Of a DNA stretch of 64,000 nt, positions 26,653-36,849 are shown one piece after another (within the stretch, counting starts at the first letter, position 1; every line of letters starts with the position of its first letter). Made by a program: the position numbers and the translations under genes. Below the pieces are notes generated by a model. It saw nothing but the letters and a program-made list of their open reading frames with translations. It did not search any database and was not told where the DNA came from. Source of the DNA: Bacillus salacetis (GTDB lineage Bacteria; Bacillota; Bacilli; Bacillales; Bacillaceae_B); NCBI RefSeq assembly GCF_003581585.1, contig NZ_QXIR01000020.1:1-64000 (forward strand). The letters are read 5' to 3'.

Positions 26653-27411
26653 ATGAAGAAGCTTTTTGCGGGATTGATTGCAGTTATGGCCGCAGGTTCA
26701 TTAGCGGCATGCGGTACTTCGGAGGAAACGAGCGGGGAAGGAAAGGAAAAGATCGTGATGGGAACATCAGCAGACTTTCCGCCATTTGAAACACATGATA
26801 ACAGCGGGGAAATTGTCGGGTTTGATATTGACCTTGCCAAGTACATAACAAAGGAGCTGGGGTACGAGCTGGAGATCAAGGATATGAACTTTGATGGATT
26901 GATCGGGGCTTTACAGGCTGACACCGTTGACTTTGTGGCATCGGGCATGTCCGCCACAGACGAACGGAAGGAAAATGTGGATTTCTCAGTCGAATATCAC
27001 CGTTCCGGAGAGATGTTCATCACTTTGCCGGAATCAGAGATTGAGAGTATGGATGACCTGAATGGGGCAAAGGTTGGCGTACAGCTTGGAACCATCCAGG
27101 ACACGGCTGCCAAAAAGCTGGCCGAAACCATTGATATAGAGGTGAAAGCGCTGGATAAGCTTCCTGCGTTGATCCAGGAATTGAAAGCAAAGCGTATCGA
27201 TGTGATTTACCTTGATAAGACCGTCGCTGAAGGCTATATCAAGGAGGTCGGTTTAAAGGGATTTGACGATGAGAGCTCAATATCACCGGGCATGGCCATT
27301 GCTTTCCCGAAGGATAGCGACAAGGTTGAAGAGTTCAGTGAAATAATCGAGAAAATGAAAGAGAACGGCGAGTTGGAAAAATTGGAAGAAAAGTGGCTGA
27401 AGGAAGAATAA
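26653..27411 (+). CDS. polar amino acid ABC transporter, substrate-binding lipoprotein
   Basis: A 252-residue family 3 solute-binding lipoprotein; lipobox LAAC with Cys at about residue 19. The mature part includes IVMGTSADFPPFETHDNSGE, MNFDGLIGALQADTVDFVAS and GMSATDERKENVDFS, typical of amino acid binders. A GGGGGA ribosome binding site precedes ATG 26653. A TGTGTTAAAATAC stretch near 26594 may be the promoter -10. It is first of an operon with permease, ATPase and an M20 amidohydrolase. The gene order differs from the transporter at 2161-4593 only by direction and by the added hydrolase. Confidence 0.93.
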   Translation: MKKLFAGLIAVMAAGSLAACGTSEETSGEGKEKIVMGTSADFPPFETHDNSGEIVGFDIDLAKYITKELGYELEIKDMNFDGLIGALQADTVDFVASGMSATDERKENVDFSVEYHRSGEMFITLPESEIESMDDLNGAKVGVQLGTIQDTAAKKLAETIDIEVKALDKLPALIQELKAKRIDVIYLDKTVAEGYIKEVGLKGFDDESSISPGMAIAFPKDSDKVEEFSEIIEKMKENGELEKLEEKWLKEE

Positions 27412-27438
27412 ACTTTTAAGAAATGAGGTGCAAAGGGC

Positions 27439-28098
27439 ATGGATTTGGATTTTCTCCAGATCGTGCCTTCTATTCCTTTTATACTGAACGGCGTCTGGGT
27501 GACGTTGCTTTTCGTTTTGGTGTCAGGAATCGTAGGCTTTATCATCGGAACAATTTTATCATTATTCAAGATTGGCAGAGTCAAAGTTTTGAAGTGGGTC
27601 GCCGATGCATATACATCCATTTTCAGGGGCACTCCGCTGATCTTACAGCTGATGTTGATTTATTTTGCAACGCCACAGCTGACAGGCTATGATATTCCGC
27701 CATTTTTGGCCGGGATGCTGGCTTTCGGCCTGAATTCAGGGGCATACATATCAGAAATCATCCGCGCGGGGATCCAGGCTGTGGACAAAGGGCAGAAGGA
27801 AGCTGCCGAGGCACTGGCAATCCCATACCGCCCGATGATGAAGGATATCATTCTGCCGCAGGCGCTGAAAAACATTCTTCCTGCATTGATGAATGAATAT
27901 ATTACATTGACAAAAGAATCCGCGATTGTATCGACCATCGGATTTTTAGATATCATGAGAAGGTCGCAAATTGTCAGTGCTAATACGTATACAGCATTCG
28001 AGCCGCTGATTTTCGCTGGTGTCATCTATTATGTACTTGTGATGTGCTTGACGCTGCTCGGGAAAAAACTTGAGAGGAGGCTGCGCCGGAGTGAGTAA
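27439..28098 (+). CDS. polar amino acid ABC transporter, permease
   Basis: A 219-residue HisM/GlnP-type permease with about five membrane segments and an EAA loop ([21 protein letters not shown]). The ribosome binding site GAGGTG lies ahead of ATG 27439, 27 bp behind the binding protein gene. Its 3' end overlaps the start of the ATPase gene by 8 bp. Confidence 0.92.
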   Translation: MDLDFLQIVPSIPFILNGVWVTLLFVLVSGIVGFIIGTILSLFKIGRVKVLKWVADAYTSIFRGTPLILQLMLIYFATPQLTGYDIPPFLAGMLAFGLNSGAYISEIIRAGIQAVDKGQKEAAEALAIPYRPMMKDIILPQALKNILPALMNEYITLTKESAIVSTIGFLDIMRRSQIVSANTYTAFEPLIFAGVIYYVLVMCLTLLGKKLERRLRRSE

Positions 28099-28825
28099 GG
28101 ATTATATAAAAATAAAGGACCTTCACAAGTCGTACGGGAAGCTGGAGGTATTAAAAGGGGTTTCGGCGAAGATTAATAAAGGGGAAGTGGTGGCAGTCAT
28201 CGGCCCTTCAGGTTCAGGAAAATCCACGCTGCTGAGATGCTTGAACCTGCTGGAAACCCCGACGAGCGGGGAGGTTTGGATCGGAACGGATGAAATCACG
28301 AATCCTCAGACAGATATTTTGAAGGTTCGGCAGAATGTAGGCATGGTGTTTCAGCACTTCAATCTATTCCCGCACAAAACCGTACTGGAGAATGTTATGT
28401 ATGCACCTATAGTGGTAAAAGGGGAATCAGATGCTGCTGCCGAAGAAAATGCGTTGAAGCTCCTGGCATCCGTTGGCTTGTCAGAGAAAGCGGATGACTA
28501 TCCGAACAGATTGTCAGGCGGGCAGAAGCAGCGTGTGGCCATAGCGCGTGCGCTGGCGATGTCGCCGGGTGTCATGCTGTTCGACGAGCCGACATCCGCA
28601 CTGGATCCGGAGATGATCAAAGAAGTGCTGGATGTCGTAAAGTCCCTTGCCCACACAGGGATGACGATGGCAATTGTCACACACGAAATGGGTTTCGCCA
28701 AAGAAGTCGCAGACAGGATTCTCTTCCTCGACGGAGGCATCCTGATGGAAGACGTCCACCCCGACGAATTCTTCCATAACCCAAAAAGCGAGCGGGCCAA
28801 AGAGTTCCTGGAGAAAGTCCTTTAG
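28091..28825 (+). CDS. polar amino acid ABC transporter, ATP-binding protein
   Basis: A 244-residue GlnQ-type ATPase. The chosen start GTG 28091 is 10 bp behind GAGAGGAGG; a TTG at 28070 is possible but lies over the ribosome binding site. Walker [10 protein letters not shown], signature LSGGQKQR, Walker [15 protein letters not shown] and the switch His in IVTHEMGFA are intact. The stop codon TAG lies inside the left arm of a palindromic repeat (28819-28874). Confidence 0.92.
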   Translation: MSKDYIKIKDLHKSYGKLEVLKGVSAKINKGEVVAVIGPSGSGKSTLLRCLNLLETPTSGEVWIGTDEITNPQTDILKVRQNVGMVFQHFNLFPHKTVLENVMYAPIVVKGESDAAAEENALKLLASVGLSEKADDYPNRLSGGQKQRVAIARALAMSPGVMLFDEPTSALDPEMIKEVLDVVKSLAHTGMTMAIVTHEMGFAKEVADRILFLDGGILMEDVHPDEFFHNPKSERAKEFLEKVL

Positions 28826-28874
28826 TGCTTTAAAGCAACCGGGGACAGTCCCCGGCTGCTTTAAAGCGGTAAAG
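28819..28874. repeat. palindromic repeat family, locus C
   Basis: About 56 bp around the core CCGGGGACAGTCCCCGG, with GCTTTAAAGC on both sides and TTTAGT/GGTAAA outer parts. The left arm includes the TAG stop of the ATPase gene, and the element fills most of the 91 bp gap to the amidohydrolase gene inside the operon. Confidence 0.87.
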
Positions 28875-28916
28875 CGTGAAACACCCGAATACTTAGCAAA
28901 AGAGGTTGATTCTAAT

Positions 28917-30119
28917 ATGGATGTATTGAAGCAGCGAATTGTGGATGAAATCGATCAGTTAAAGACAGTTTTTGAAGAAATCAGCATTTATATTGGTGAA
29001 AATCCGGAGCTTGGCCATGAGGAGTTCAAGGCAAGCAAGATCCTTTCTGAAACACTTGAGGACTTTGGGTTCGATGTAGAGATGGAGACCTGTGATCTGC
29101 CGACTGCCTTCAGGGCAGTATTCGACAGCGGGAAGGCAGGACCGGTCATCGGCTTCATGGCTGAATATGATGCCCTGCCGGAAGTCGGGCACGCCTGCGG
29201 CCATAATCTGATCGGCACCATGGGAATCGCCGCCGGCATCGGCTTGAGCAAAATAATTTCCGAAACAGGCGGAAAGGTCGTTGTCTATGGGACCCCTGCA
29301 GAAGAAACACGGGGCGGAAAAGTCACGATGGCAGAAGCTGGCCTATTTAACGAATTGGATGCGGCGTTAATGGTCCACCCTTTAAACAGCTATGTGAAAA
29401 GCGGATCGTCTCTCGCAATGGACGCGATTCAATTCGAGTTTTTCGGAAAATCCACTCATGCCGCAGCAAGTCCTCAAGACGGAATCAATGCGCTTGATGC
29501 GGTGATTCAAACCTTCAACAGCATCAACGCCATGCGCCAGCATATCCTGCCGACTGCCCGCATACACGGAATCATCACTGAAGGAGGGAAGGCTGCGAAT
29601 GTCACGCCAGACTATGCGGCTGCCCAGTTTTATGTACGCGGTACTTCACGTGAATATGTGAATGAACTGACGGAGAAAGTGAAGAAGTGCGCAGAAGGAG
29701 CCGCCCTGCAGACAGGAGCCTCCATGAAACACTCTTTCTATGAATTTTCATACGACGACATGATCACCAACATGGAATTATCAGAAGCCTTCACGAATGA
29801 ACTGGTTTCCCTTGGGGTGGACAGGGGTGAAATCCAGGAACAGCGTGACGGCAGCGGCTCGCTCGATATGGGAAATGTCAGCCAGTTCGTACCGGCCATC
29901 CATCCATATATCAAAATCACGGAAGGAGCCTATGCCTGCCACACCCACGAGTTCCGTGAGGCGGCCATGACAGATCAGGCAAGGGAAGCGATGATCATTG
30001 GCGCAAAGGCCATGGCTCTGACAGGGTGCGAAGTCCTGACGAATCGTGAGCTCCTGAATGAAATTAAGAAAGAGTTTGCTTTGAATCGTGACAGTCACGC
30101 CCCGGAATATGTCGAATAA
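28917..30119 (+). CDS. M20 family amidohydrolase/aminoacylase
   Basis: A 400-residue cytoplasmic metallo-hydrolase of family M20D (AbgB/aminoacylase type), which removes an acyl or similar group from an amide-linked amino acid. Metal-binding blocks are visible: FMAEYDALPEVGHACGHNLIG, GTPAEETRGGK and MVHPLN; the lid/dimerisation domain starts near QFEFFGKSTHAAASPQDGIN. Position directly behind an amino acid importer suggests that the importer brings in the substrate (an N-acyl or peptide-like amino acid). The exact substrate is not known. Confidence 0.88.
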   Translation: MDVLKQRIVDEIDQLKTVFEEISIYIGENPELGHEEFKASKILSETLEDFGFDVEMETCDLPTAFRAVFDSGKAGPVIGFMAEYDALPEVGHACGHNLIGTMGIAAGIGLSKIISETGGKVVVYGTPAEETRGGKVTMAEAGLFNELDAALMVHPLNSYVKSGSSLAMDAIQFEFFGKSTHAAASPQDGINALDAVIQTFNSINAMRQHILPTARIHGIITEGGKAANVTPDYAAAQFYVRGTSREYVNELTEKVKKCAEGAALQTGASMKHSFYEFSYDDMITNMELSEAFTNELVSLGVDRGEIQEQRDGSGSLDMGNVSQFVPAIHPYIKITEGAYACHTHEFREAAMTDQAREAMIIGAKAMALTGCEVLTNRELLNEIKKEFALNRDSHAPEYVE

Positions 30120-30125
30120 TCTCCA

Positions 30126-30176
30126 GCAAAAAACCTTTTAACAAGCTGACTCTCAGCTTTGTTAAAAGGTTTTTTG
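30126..30176 (+). terminator. terminator of transporter-amidohydrolase operon
   Basis: A long stem, AAAAAACCTTTTAACA with TGTTAAAAGGTTTTTT, extended by AGCTGA/TCAGCT, ending in TTTTTTG. It lies 7 bp behind the amidohydrolase stop codon. Confidence 0.9.
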
Positions 30177-30259
30177 TTGGAATTTCTCCCTTAACCGGGA
30201 ATAATCATTTCTCTGGTGGAAACTCTAAACTCATACTCATTACCAGGGAGGGATCCAGG

Positions 30260-30457
30260 ATGGAAAATAAGAACCCGGAAAGAAAATCAGAACAGGATCA
30301 GCAGGCAGTTGTGAAAGCCCAGAATGAATCCAATCAATTTAATGGTGCAGACACCGAGTTCTCACTTGATGAGGATGTCCAAAAGGCAGCAGCGAAAAGC
30401 CAGCAGTACCAGGCACAGCATCAGCAGCCGATGTATGAGCCGAATAAACCGTTATAA
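30260..30457 (+). CDS. small Gln/Asn-rich protein, possible gamma-type SASP
   Basis: A 65-residue hydrophilic protein with a GGGAGGGA ribosome binding site. Composition (Gln, Asn, Ala, Lys; no Cys, no Trp) and the stretch GADTEFSLDEDVQKAAAKSQ resemble one repeat of gamma-type small acid-soluble spore proteins (TEFASETD-type repeat plus Gln-rich part). It ends MYEPNKPL, which is not typical of SspE. Monocistronic with its own terminator. The protein is likely real; the spore assignment is a guess. Confidence 0.75.
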   Translation: MENKNPERKSEQDQQAVVKAQNESNQFNGADTEFSLDEDVQKAAAKSQQYQAQHQQPMYEPNKPL

Positions 30458-30462
30458 CAAGT

Positions 30463-30493
30463 AAAAACCGGTACAAGAAAAGTACCGGTTTTT
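30463..30493. terminator. bidirectional terminator
   Basis: AAAAACCGGTAC and GTACCGGTTTTT pair across a 7-nt loop, between the convergent genes ending at 30457 and 30505. Confidence 0.9.
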
Positions 30494-30504
30494 CTCTGTA
30501 AACC

Positions 30505-31188
30505 CTAGGCCCAGTTAATGATAATTGTGTTTCCTTCCTTAAAAATGTAGTAACCGGCACCATCGTTGAAATTCACATCCACTTTTGCCCCGCTTTCTGC
30601 CGCCACATCAATATTGCCGGCAATTCCGGTTTCCTCAGAGTATCCGTGGAATGCCATGTAATCCTTTAGGACAGCGATATCTTCAACCCCGGCACTGACA
30701 GTCCCTACAGAGAAGAACAATAAAGGCTCTTCCCCCTTGATAACTGCAAAACAGTCGGAGTTCTCAATAGCATACAAACGTGCACCGTGCTTTTGAGCAA
30801 ATTCAGCCAAATCTTTGAACTTTTTCATATCTGTTATATCTACATATTCTTCATTGCCAACCATAACCGTTTCTCTTTCAGAGGAACTTTGCTCCGCTTC
30901 CGATGGCTTTTCTTCAACAGAATCGTTTTCCTCGACGGCAGATGAAGAGTCAGGGGTAACATCTGTGGTTTCATCAGGAGTATTATTCTTCTCGGCAGCT
31001 TGCTTTTCAACCATATCTCCATCAGCTTCGCCTGAAACCGTGCTTTCACTTTCCTTCTGCTGCTCCACAGAACCACCACTAACCCCGTTCGTTGCTGATA
31101 CCGTACTCTTCGTTCCTTGATAATGAAAGGCACCGACTGCTAAAAACAAAACCGTGAAAAAAACGACAAATGAAAGCTTCTTCTTCAT
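30505..31188 (-). CDS. exported protein of unknown function
   Basis: A 227-residue protein with a signal peptide or anchor (KKKLSFVVFFTVLFLAVGAF), a long Ser/Glu/Thr-rich disordered part (about 30-115) and a compact C-terminal domain (about 118-227) with VMVGNEEYVDITDMKKFKDL and FNDGAGYYIFKEGNTIIIN. I do not recognise the domain. It is monocistronic and divergent from the Lrp-type regulator gene. Confidence 0.7.
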   Translation of the reverse strand: MKKKLSFVVFFTVLFLAVGAFHYQGTKSTVSATNGVSGGSVEQQKESESTVSGEADGDMVEKQAAEKNNTPDETTDVTPDSSSAVEENDSVEEKPSEAEQSSSERETVMVGNEEYVDITDMKKFKDLAEFAQKHGARLYAIENSDCFAVIKGEEPLLFFSVGTVSAGVEDIAVLKDYMAFHGYSEETGIAGNIDVAAESGAKVDVNFNDGAGYYIFKEGNTIIINWA

Positions 31189-31366
31189 TCTGATCCTCTC
31201 CGTTCCTTTAAAAGATTCTTACTTATTAGACGAATTGAAATGAAGAAATGTTTCAGTTTTATTACAAAAGTTACAAATGGTTAAAAATACCTAATTTTTA
31301 CCTGCCAAACCCTAGCCACCTTCACTAAGAGAGGCACTTCTTAAACAAACAAACTCTGTGTCACTC

Positions 31367-31394
31367 TTCACAAACCAAAGATCATTAGTATAAT
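31367..31394 (+). promoter_or_regulatory. sigma-A-like promoter of the Lrp-type gene
   Basis: TTCACA (31367-31372), 16 bp, TATAAT (31389-31394), 38 bp ahead of the coding start. Confidence 0.55.
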
Positions 31395-31432
31395 AGGGAT
31401 ATGATTAAATCGGAAATGTGGTGCATGAGATC

Positions 31433-31882
31433 ATGAAGATAGATGATGTTGATCGTAAGATTCTGCAAATCCTGACCGAGAACGGCAGGACTTCCTATGT
31501 GGATATCGGGAAAGAGCTTGGATTGTCACGTGTGTCTGTCCGGGAGCGGGTGAACCAGTTGATAGATGGCGGCGTGATTGAACGGTTCAGTGTCGTTATC
31601 AACTCCGAAAAGGTCGGGAAATCAGTGTCCGCTTTCTTTGAAGTGGACTGCGAACCTGCATACCTTGTGGAGGTGGCTGAAAAATTAGTAGAGCTGCCGA
31701 CTGTAGCCAGCTGCTATCAGATGACAGGGCCGAGCACCCTCCACATGCACGTGCTGGTCGACGACTTCTCCGCATTGGAGAATTTCGTTAATAATGAATT
31801 ATATGCACTTGAAGGCATCACTAGAGTAGAAAGCCACATCTTGCTTCGCCGATTCAAGAGCCGGAATGGATTGAAATTATAG
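31433..31882 (+). CDS. Lrp/AsnC family transcriptional regulator
   Basis: About 149 residues from ATG 31433 (MKIDDVDRKIL, the usual N-terminus of the family); a GTG at 31418 would add five residues. A winged helix-turn-helix (DVDRKILQILTENGRTSYVD, then LGLSRVSVRERVNQLID) is followed by the RAM/ACT-like ligand domain (CYQMTGPSTLHMHVLVDD). Such regulators sense amino acids. It sits between the amino acid importer/hydrolase operon and the peptide transporter operon, both plausible targets, though no site was identified. Confidence 0.92.
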   Translation: MKIDDVDRKILQILTENGRTSYVDIGKELGLSRVSVRERVNQLIDGGVIERFSVVINSEKVGKSVSAFFEVDCEPAYLVEVAEKLVELPTVASCYQMTGPSTLHMHVLVDDFSALENFVNNELYALEGITRVESHILLRRFKSRNGLKL

Positions 31883-31914
31883 GTTTTGCTTCCGAAACGG
31901 AAGGTTATTGCCCA

Positions 31915-31957
31915 AAGACTTAGACAGGTTGTCTTCACAGCCAGTCTGAGTCTTTTT
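31915..31957 (+). terminator. terminator of the Lrp-type gene
   Basis: AAGACTTAGAC pairs with GTCTGAGTCTT (one G-T pair) across a 17-nt loop and is followed by TTTT. Confidence 0.75.
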
Positions 31958-32398
31958 TAGTTTCTTTGCATGAGGGATAAGGAAGAATGAGCATTTCCCC
32001 CAATGTAGAGTCCGCTCAATGAAGCTGCCCTTGGATCCCCCGCTTATTTTAACAGCAGAGGAAAGATTCAGCTGTCACGACCTCACACACCCCGCACACC
32101 CTCAACTTTTATAGAATGTACAGGCTCAGACATTTTTCCAAGATAGAGAAAATGGCCCCCCGAAACTGGTTAGATATGCCCATAAATATCCAGACAAACT
32201 AGTCCTTTATAAATAAAATAAACTTTTTTGTAAAAACACTAGAAATATTCTGAATTATCATTTATAATCGTCCCTAACATCAAAAAACTTCCGTTTGTAA
32301 ACTAAAAACTTAAATTAAATTAACAAACGGAAGGTAACGCAGGGAAGTGGCTTCTAAAATTATGAAGCGCTTACATATCAAAAAGGGAGGGTGAACCG
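31958..32398 (+). promoter_or_regulatory. leader and control region of peptide transporter operon
   Basis: About 440 bp. A CodY-like box AATATTCTGAATTAT (32244-32258; 11 of 15 matches to AATTTTCWGAAAATT) sits directly ahead of a TATAAT (32263-32268). Downstream, CTTCCGTTTGT (32288-32298) and ACAAACGGAAG (32323-32333) form a perfect 11 bp inverted repeat with an AT-rich 24 nt loop, possible as operator or 5' leader hairpin. The strong GGGAGGGTG ribosome binding site precedes ATG 32399. The stretch 31958-32230 shows nothing clear. Confidence 0.5.
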
Positions 32399-33340
32399 AT
32401 GATAGCACTTATTTCACGCAGATTTATTCAATTGGTCTTATTATTATTCGGAATCTCGTTTCTGGTATTCGGCAGCATGCATCTGGCACCAGGGGATCCA
32501 GCCACCATCATTGGCGGGCCGACGGCAAGTGACTCCGACATAGCAGCCATCCGGGACAGCCTTGGTTTGAATGATCCATTCCTGGTTCAGTACTGGGATT
32601 ACTTAAAGAACATCTTTCAAGGGGATTTTGGTTATTCCTATCAAACGAAACAGTCGGTGGCTGAAGCCATTGCCATCCGCTTTCCGAATACACTTAATCT
32701 GGCGATCGCCAGCATGATTGTCGCCGTGGTCATCGGTGTCATAGCCGGGATCATTTCAGCACTGAAGCAGAACTCCTGGCTGGATGTTACCAGCACCGTG
32801 TTCGCACTCGGCGGGATATCGATTCCGAATTTCTGGCTTGGAACCATCCTGATTCTTGTTTTTGCAGTCAACCTTCAGATTTTACCCGTCGGTGGCTTGA
32901 GTGCTCCGTTCTGGACGGTGGAAGGGATGAAGCAGCTTATCCTGCCGGCCATCACATTGGGAACCGGTTCGGCAGCAATGATTGCAAGGATGAGCCGGTC
33001 GTCCATGCTTGAGGTCATCAAGGCAGACTACATACGGACAGCGAGATCCAAAGGAGTGAAAGAGAAAACAGTCATTTGGATACATGCTTTGAAAAATTCA
33101 ATGATCCCGGTCATCACCGTCATCGGCCTCAACTTCGGATTCCTTCTGGGAGGAACCATCATTACGGAGCAGGTTTTCGCGATTAATGGAGTCGGCAGGC
33201 TGATGATCGATGCCATCGCAGCAAGAGATTTTCCGATGGTGCAGGGCTCGGTGCTCCTGGTTGCCACACTATTCGTTCTGGTCAACCTGATTGTCGATAT
33301 CGTTTACGTCTTCATTGACCCAAGAATCAGCTACGATTAA
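32399..33340 (+). CDS. dipeptide/glutathione-type ABC transporter permease (DppB/GsiC family)
   Basis: A 313-residue permease with six membrane segments, N-terminal signature ISRRFIQLVLLLFGISFLVF and LAPGDPATIIGG, and the EAA-type loop DYIRTARSKGVKEKTVIWIHALKN. First gene of a B-C-A-D-F operon that ends with a gamma-glutamyltransferase gene. Confidence 0.93.
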   Translation: MIALISRRFIQLVLLLFGISFLVFGSMHLAPGDPATIIGGPTASDSDIAAIRDSLGLNDPFLVQYWDYLKNIFQGDFGYSYQTKQSVAEAIAIRFPNTLNLAIASMIVAVVIGVIAGIISALKQNSWLDVTSTVFALGGISIPNFWLGTILILVFAVNLQILPVGGLSAPFWTVEGMKQLILPAITLGTGSAAMIARMSRSSMLEVIKADYIRTARSKGVKEKTVIWIHALKNSMIPVITVIGLNFGFLLGGTIITEQVFAINGVGRLMIDAIAARDFPMVQGSVLLVATLFVLVNLIVDIVYVFIDPRISYD

Positions 33341-33367
33341 GCCGTTTTAGGAGAGGAGGAACTTACC

Positions 33368-34270
33368 TTGTCAGCAGAAGCAGTACTTAATGAAGAAATC
33401 CAGCCGGAAACGAAGTCCAAGAAGGAAAAGTTTCTGGTCACTACCTTTAAGCGATTGATAAAAAATAAGCTGGCTGTCATCGGACTGGTCATCATTGCTT
33501 TGCAGCTGATCCTTGCCATCGCCGCACCTGTAATTGCCACACATGATCCATTGAAACAAGCATTGGCAGATTCCGAACTGCCTGCTTTCTCAGAGGGACA
33601 TTGGCTTGGAACCGATAACTATGGAAGAGATATATGGAGCCGTATCGTATACGGTGCAAGGATTTCCTTGTCAGTCGGCCTTCTCGCAGTCACTCTGGGA
33701 CTGCTCGGAGGAGTCACCCTCGGGTTGATTTCGGGTTACTACCGCCGGCTCGACGGAATCATCATGAGACTGGTGGATTTACTGTTCGCATTTCCAGGCA
33801 TTTTGCTTGCGATGCTGATCATTGCCATTCTTGGAACAAGCCTGGTCAATGTAGCAATAGCCATCAGTATCTGGTCGATTCCATCCTGTGCGAGGATTGT
33901 CCGCGGCTCGGTCCTGACCGTCAAGAAACAAGAGTACATCCAGGCGATGCGCTCACTCGGTGCAAGTGATTTCAGGATCCACGTGAAGCACATCCTGCCG
34001 AACTGCATGGCGCCGATCATTGTTTTTGCGACAATGAGGATGGCCACCGCAATCCTTTCAACTTCAGCGTTAAGTTTCCTCGGTTTGGGGGCACAGCCGC
34101 CGACACCGGAATGGGGAGCGATGATTGCCCAGGGGCAGAACTTCATGTGGACATCACCGCACATGACGATCGTTCCGGGGATCGCCATCATGCTGATCGT
34201 ATTTGCTTTCAATGTAGTAGGAGACGGACTAAGGGATGCGCTCGATCCAAACATGGATCTGAATCAATAA
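33368..34270 (+). CDS. dipeptide/glutathione-type ABC transporter permease (DppC/GsiD family)
   Basis: A 300-residue permease. Start TTG 33368 has GAGAGGAGGAA upstream. The N-terminal OppC_N segment (KLAVIGLVIIALQLILAI), the HWLGTDNYGRDIWSRIVYGA signature and the loop EYIQAMRSLGASDFRIHVKH are present. It pairs with the upstream permease in the membrane. Confidence 0.93.
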   Translation: MSAEAVLNEEIQPETKSKKEKFLVTTFKRLIKNKLAVIGLVIIALQLILAIAAPVIATHDPLKQALADSELPAFSEGHWLGTDNYGRDIWSRIVYGARISLSVGLLAVTLGLLGGVTLGLISGYYRRLDGIIMRLVDLLFAFPGILLAMLIIAILGTSLVNVAIAISIWSIPSCARIVRGSVLTVKKQEYIQAMRSLGASDFRIHVKHILPNCMAPIIVFATMRMATAILSTSALSFLGLGAQPPTPEWGAMIAQGQNFMWTSPHMTIVPGIAIMLIVFAFNVVGDGLRDALDPNMDLNQ

Positions 34271-34301
34271 TACTTTTATTAAAAAATAGGGGGAAAGCTC
34301 A

Positions 34302-35837
34302 ATGAAAAAGTGGTTGGCAGTATTACTAACGGCAATGCTTGCTTTTACGGCAGGCTGTTCAAGCAGCTCAGGCGGTTCAGATGGAGGAAATGCCAGTACA
34401 GATGTACCTCAGGAATTAACCTATGCATCGACTTCAGATGCTGTAGGGCTATCACCCATCATGACAAATGATTCTGTTTCATCCCGAATCATCGAGCAAG
34501 TCTATGAAACACTTTTCACTAGAAACCCTGAAACAATGGAAGTCGAGCCGAAATTGGCAGAATCCTATGAAACACCCGATGAAAACACATGGGTGATCAA
34601 ATTGAAAGAAGATATCCAATTCACGGATGGAACACCTTTCAATGCCGAGGCGGTCAAATATACATTTGATAAGTTCCGCGATCCTAAAACGGCTGCACCC
34701 CGCGCTTCACTTTTAGAACCTATTTCTGAAGTGAATGTTGTTGATGAATACACAGTCGAGATCAAGACGGAAAAGCCATACGGAGCCATGCTTGCGGCGC
34801 TGTCCCATACAAATGCTTCAATCGTCAGCCCTGAAGCAGATAAAGCGCAGGACTTAATGAAGGAACCGGTCGGTACAGGCCCATTCAAGTTCGTCAGCTG
34901 GACACAGGGTGATCAAGTGGTTCTGGAAAAGAATGCCGACTACTGGCAGGGCGAACCAAAGCTTGAAAAAGTGACCTTCAAAGTAGTGCCGGAAGTCAAC
35001 ACAGCAATCTCCATGCTGCAGACAGGCGATGTACAATTCATCGATGCTATCCCATCCGAACAGTTGAAGCGCGTTGAATCTCTGAAAAATGTTGAAATCA
35101 CTAAAAATGAAGGAACGCCAATGTATTACATGGGCTTCAATATGAACAGGGAGCCAATGAAGGACCTTGAATTCCGCCAGGCAGCAGCCTATGCGCTTGA
35201 CCGTGAGGCGTATGTCAAAAAGCTGAACGGACTCGGTGTCCAAGGAAACAGCATCATCGGCCCTAAAGTATTCGGTTTTGATGAGTCTGCAAACGAAGAA
35301 GGCTACAGCCACGATGCTGAAAAAGCAAAAGAAATGGTCGAGAAGAACGGATACGGCGATCAAAAGCTTACCATCCTTACTGCGAATACTGAAGCATACA
35401 TGATGATGGCGGAAATCGCCCAATCTCAATTAACACAAGCAGGATTCAACGTCGAAATCGAATCCATGGAATGGGGCACTTTCCTCGATACAACGAAAGA
35501 AGGGAACTTTGATATCACCTTCATGGGCTGGTCCAACTCGACAGCTGATGGAAGCGAACTATTGTATCCAAACTTCCACAGCGACAACATCGGATCTTCA
35601 AACCGTATGGCGTATTCGAATCCTGAATTCGACAAGCTTGTCGAGGAGTCACGCTCCAATGTCGACCAGGAAGTGCGCCAGCAGAAACTTGATGAAGCAA
35701 ACAAACTGCTTGTTGAAGATGCCCCCGCAGTCATCATGCACCATGGTGTTGTAACGGCAGCTTATGATAAATCGGTAAAAGGACTCCAAGTAGACCCGAC
35801 AGGACAATGGTCACTATACAACGTTTCAAGAGAGTAG
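34302..35837 (+). CDS. family 5 solute-binding lipoprotein, peptide/glutathione type
   Basis: A 511-residue lipoprotein (lipobox TAGC, Cys at about 19) of solute-binding family 5. The mature start ELTYASTSDAVGLSPIMTND and the long PKLAESYETPDENTWVIKL block resemble proteins annotated as glutathione-binding (GsiB-like). It is placed in the middle of the operon between permeases and ATPases. Linkage with a gamma-glutamyltransferase supports glutathione or gamma-glutamyl peptides as substrate; a general dipeptide role remains possible. Confidence 0.9.
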   Translation: MKKWLAVLLTAMLAFTAGCSSSSGGSDGGNASTDVPQELTYASTSDAVGLSPIMTNDSVSSRIIEQVYETLFTRNPETMEVEPKLAESYETPDENTWVIKLKEDIQFTDGTPFNAEAVKYTFDKFRDPKTAAPRASLLEPISEVNVVDEYTVEIKTEKPYGAMLAALSHTNASIVSPEADKAQDLMKEPVGTGPFKFVSWTQGDQVVLEKNADYWQGEPKLEKVTFKVVPEVNTAISMLQTGDVQFIDAIPSEQLKRVESLKNVEITKNEGTPMYYMGFNMNREPMKDLEFRQAAAYALDREAYVKKLNGLGVQGNSIIGPKVFGFDESANEEGYSHDAEKAKEMVEKNGYGDQKLTILTANTEAYMMMAEIAQSQLTQAGFNVEIESMEWGTFLDTTKEGNFDITFMGWSNSTADGSELLYPNFHSDNIGSSNRMAYSNPEFDKLVEESRSNVDQEVRQQKLDEANKLLVEDAPAVIMHHGVVTAAYDKSVKGLQVDPTGQWSLYNVSRE

Positions 35838-35844
35838 GGATACA

Positions 35845-36849
<1,005 letters not shown>

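Noticed and set aside
31958-32230. Possible RNA element in the long leader before the peptide transporter operon
   Set aside because: No stable conserved-looking fold or known aptamer core could be recognised by eye.
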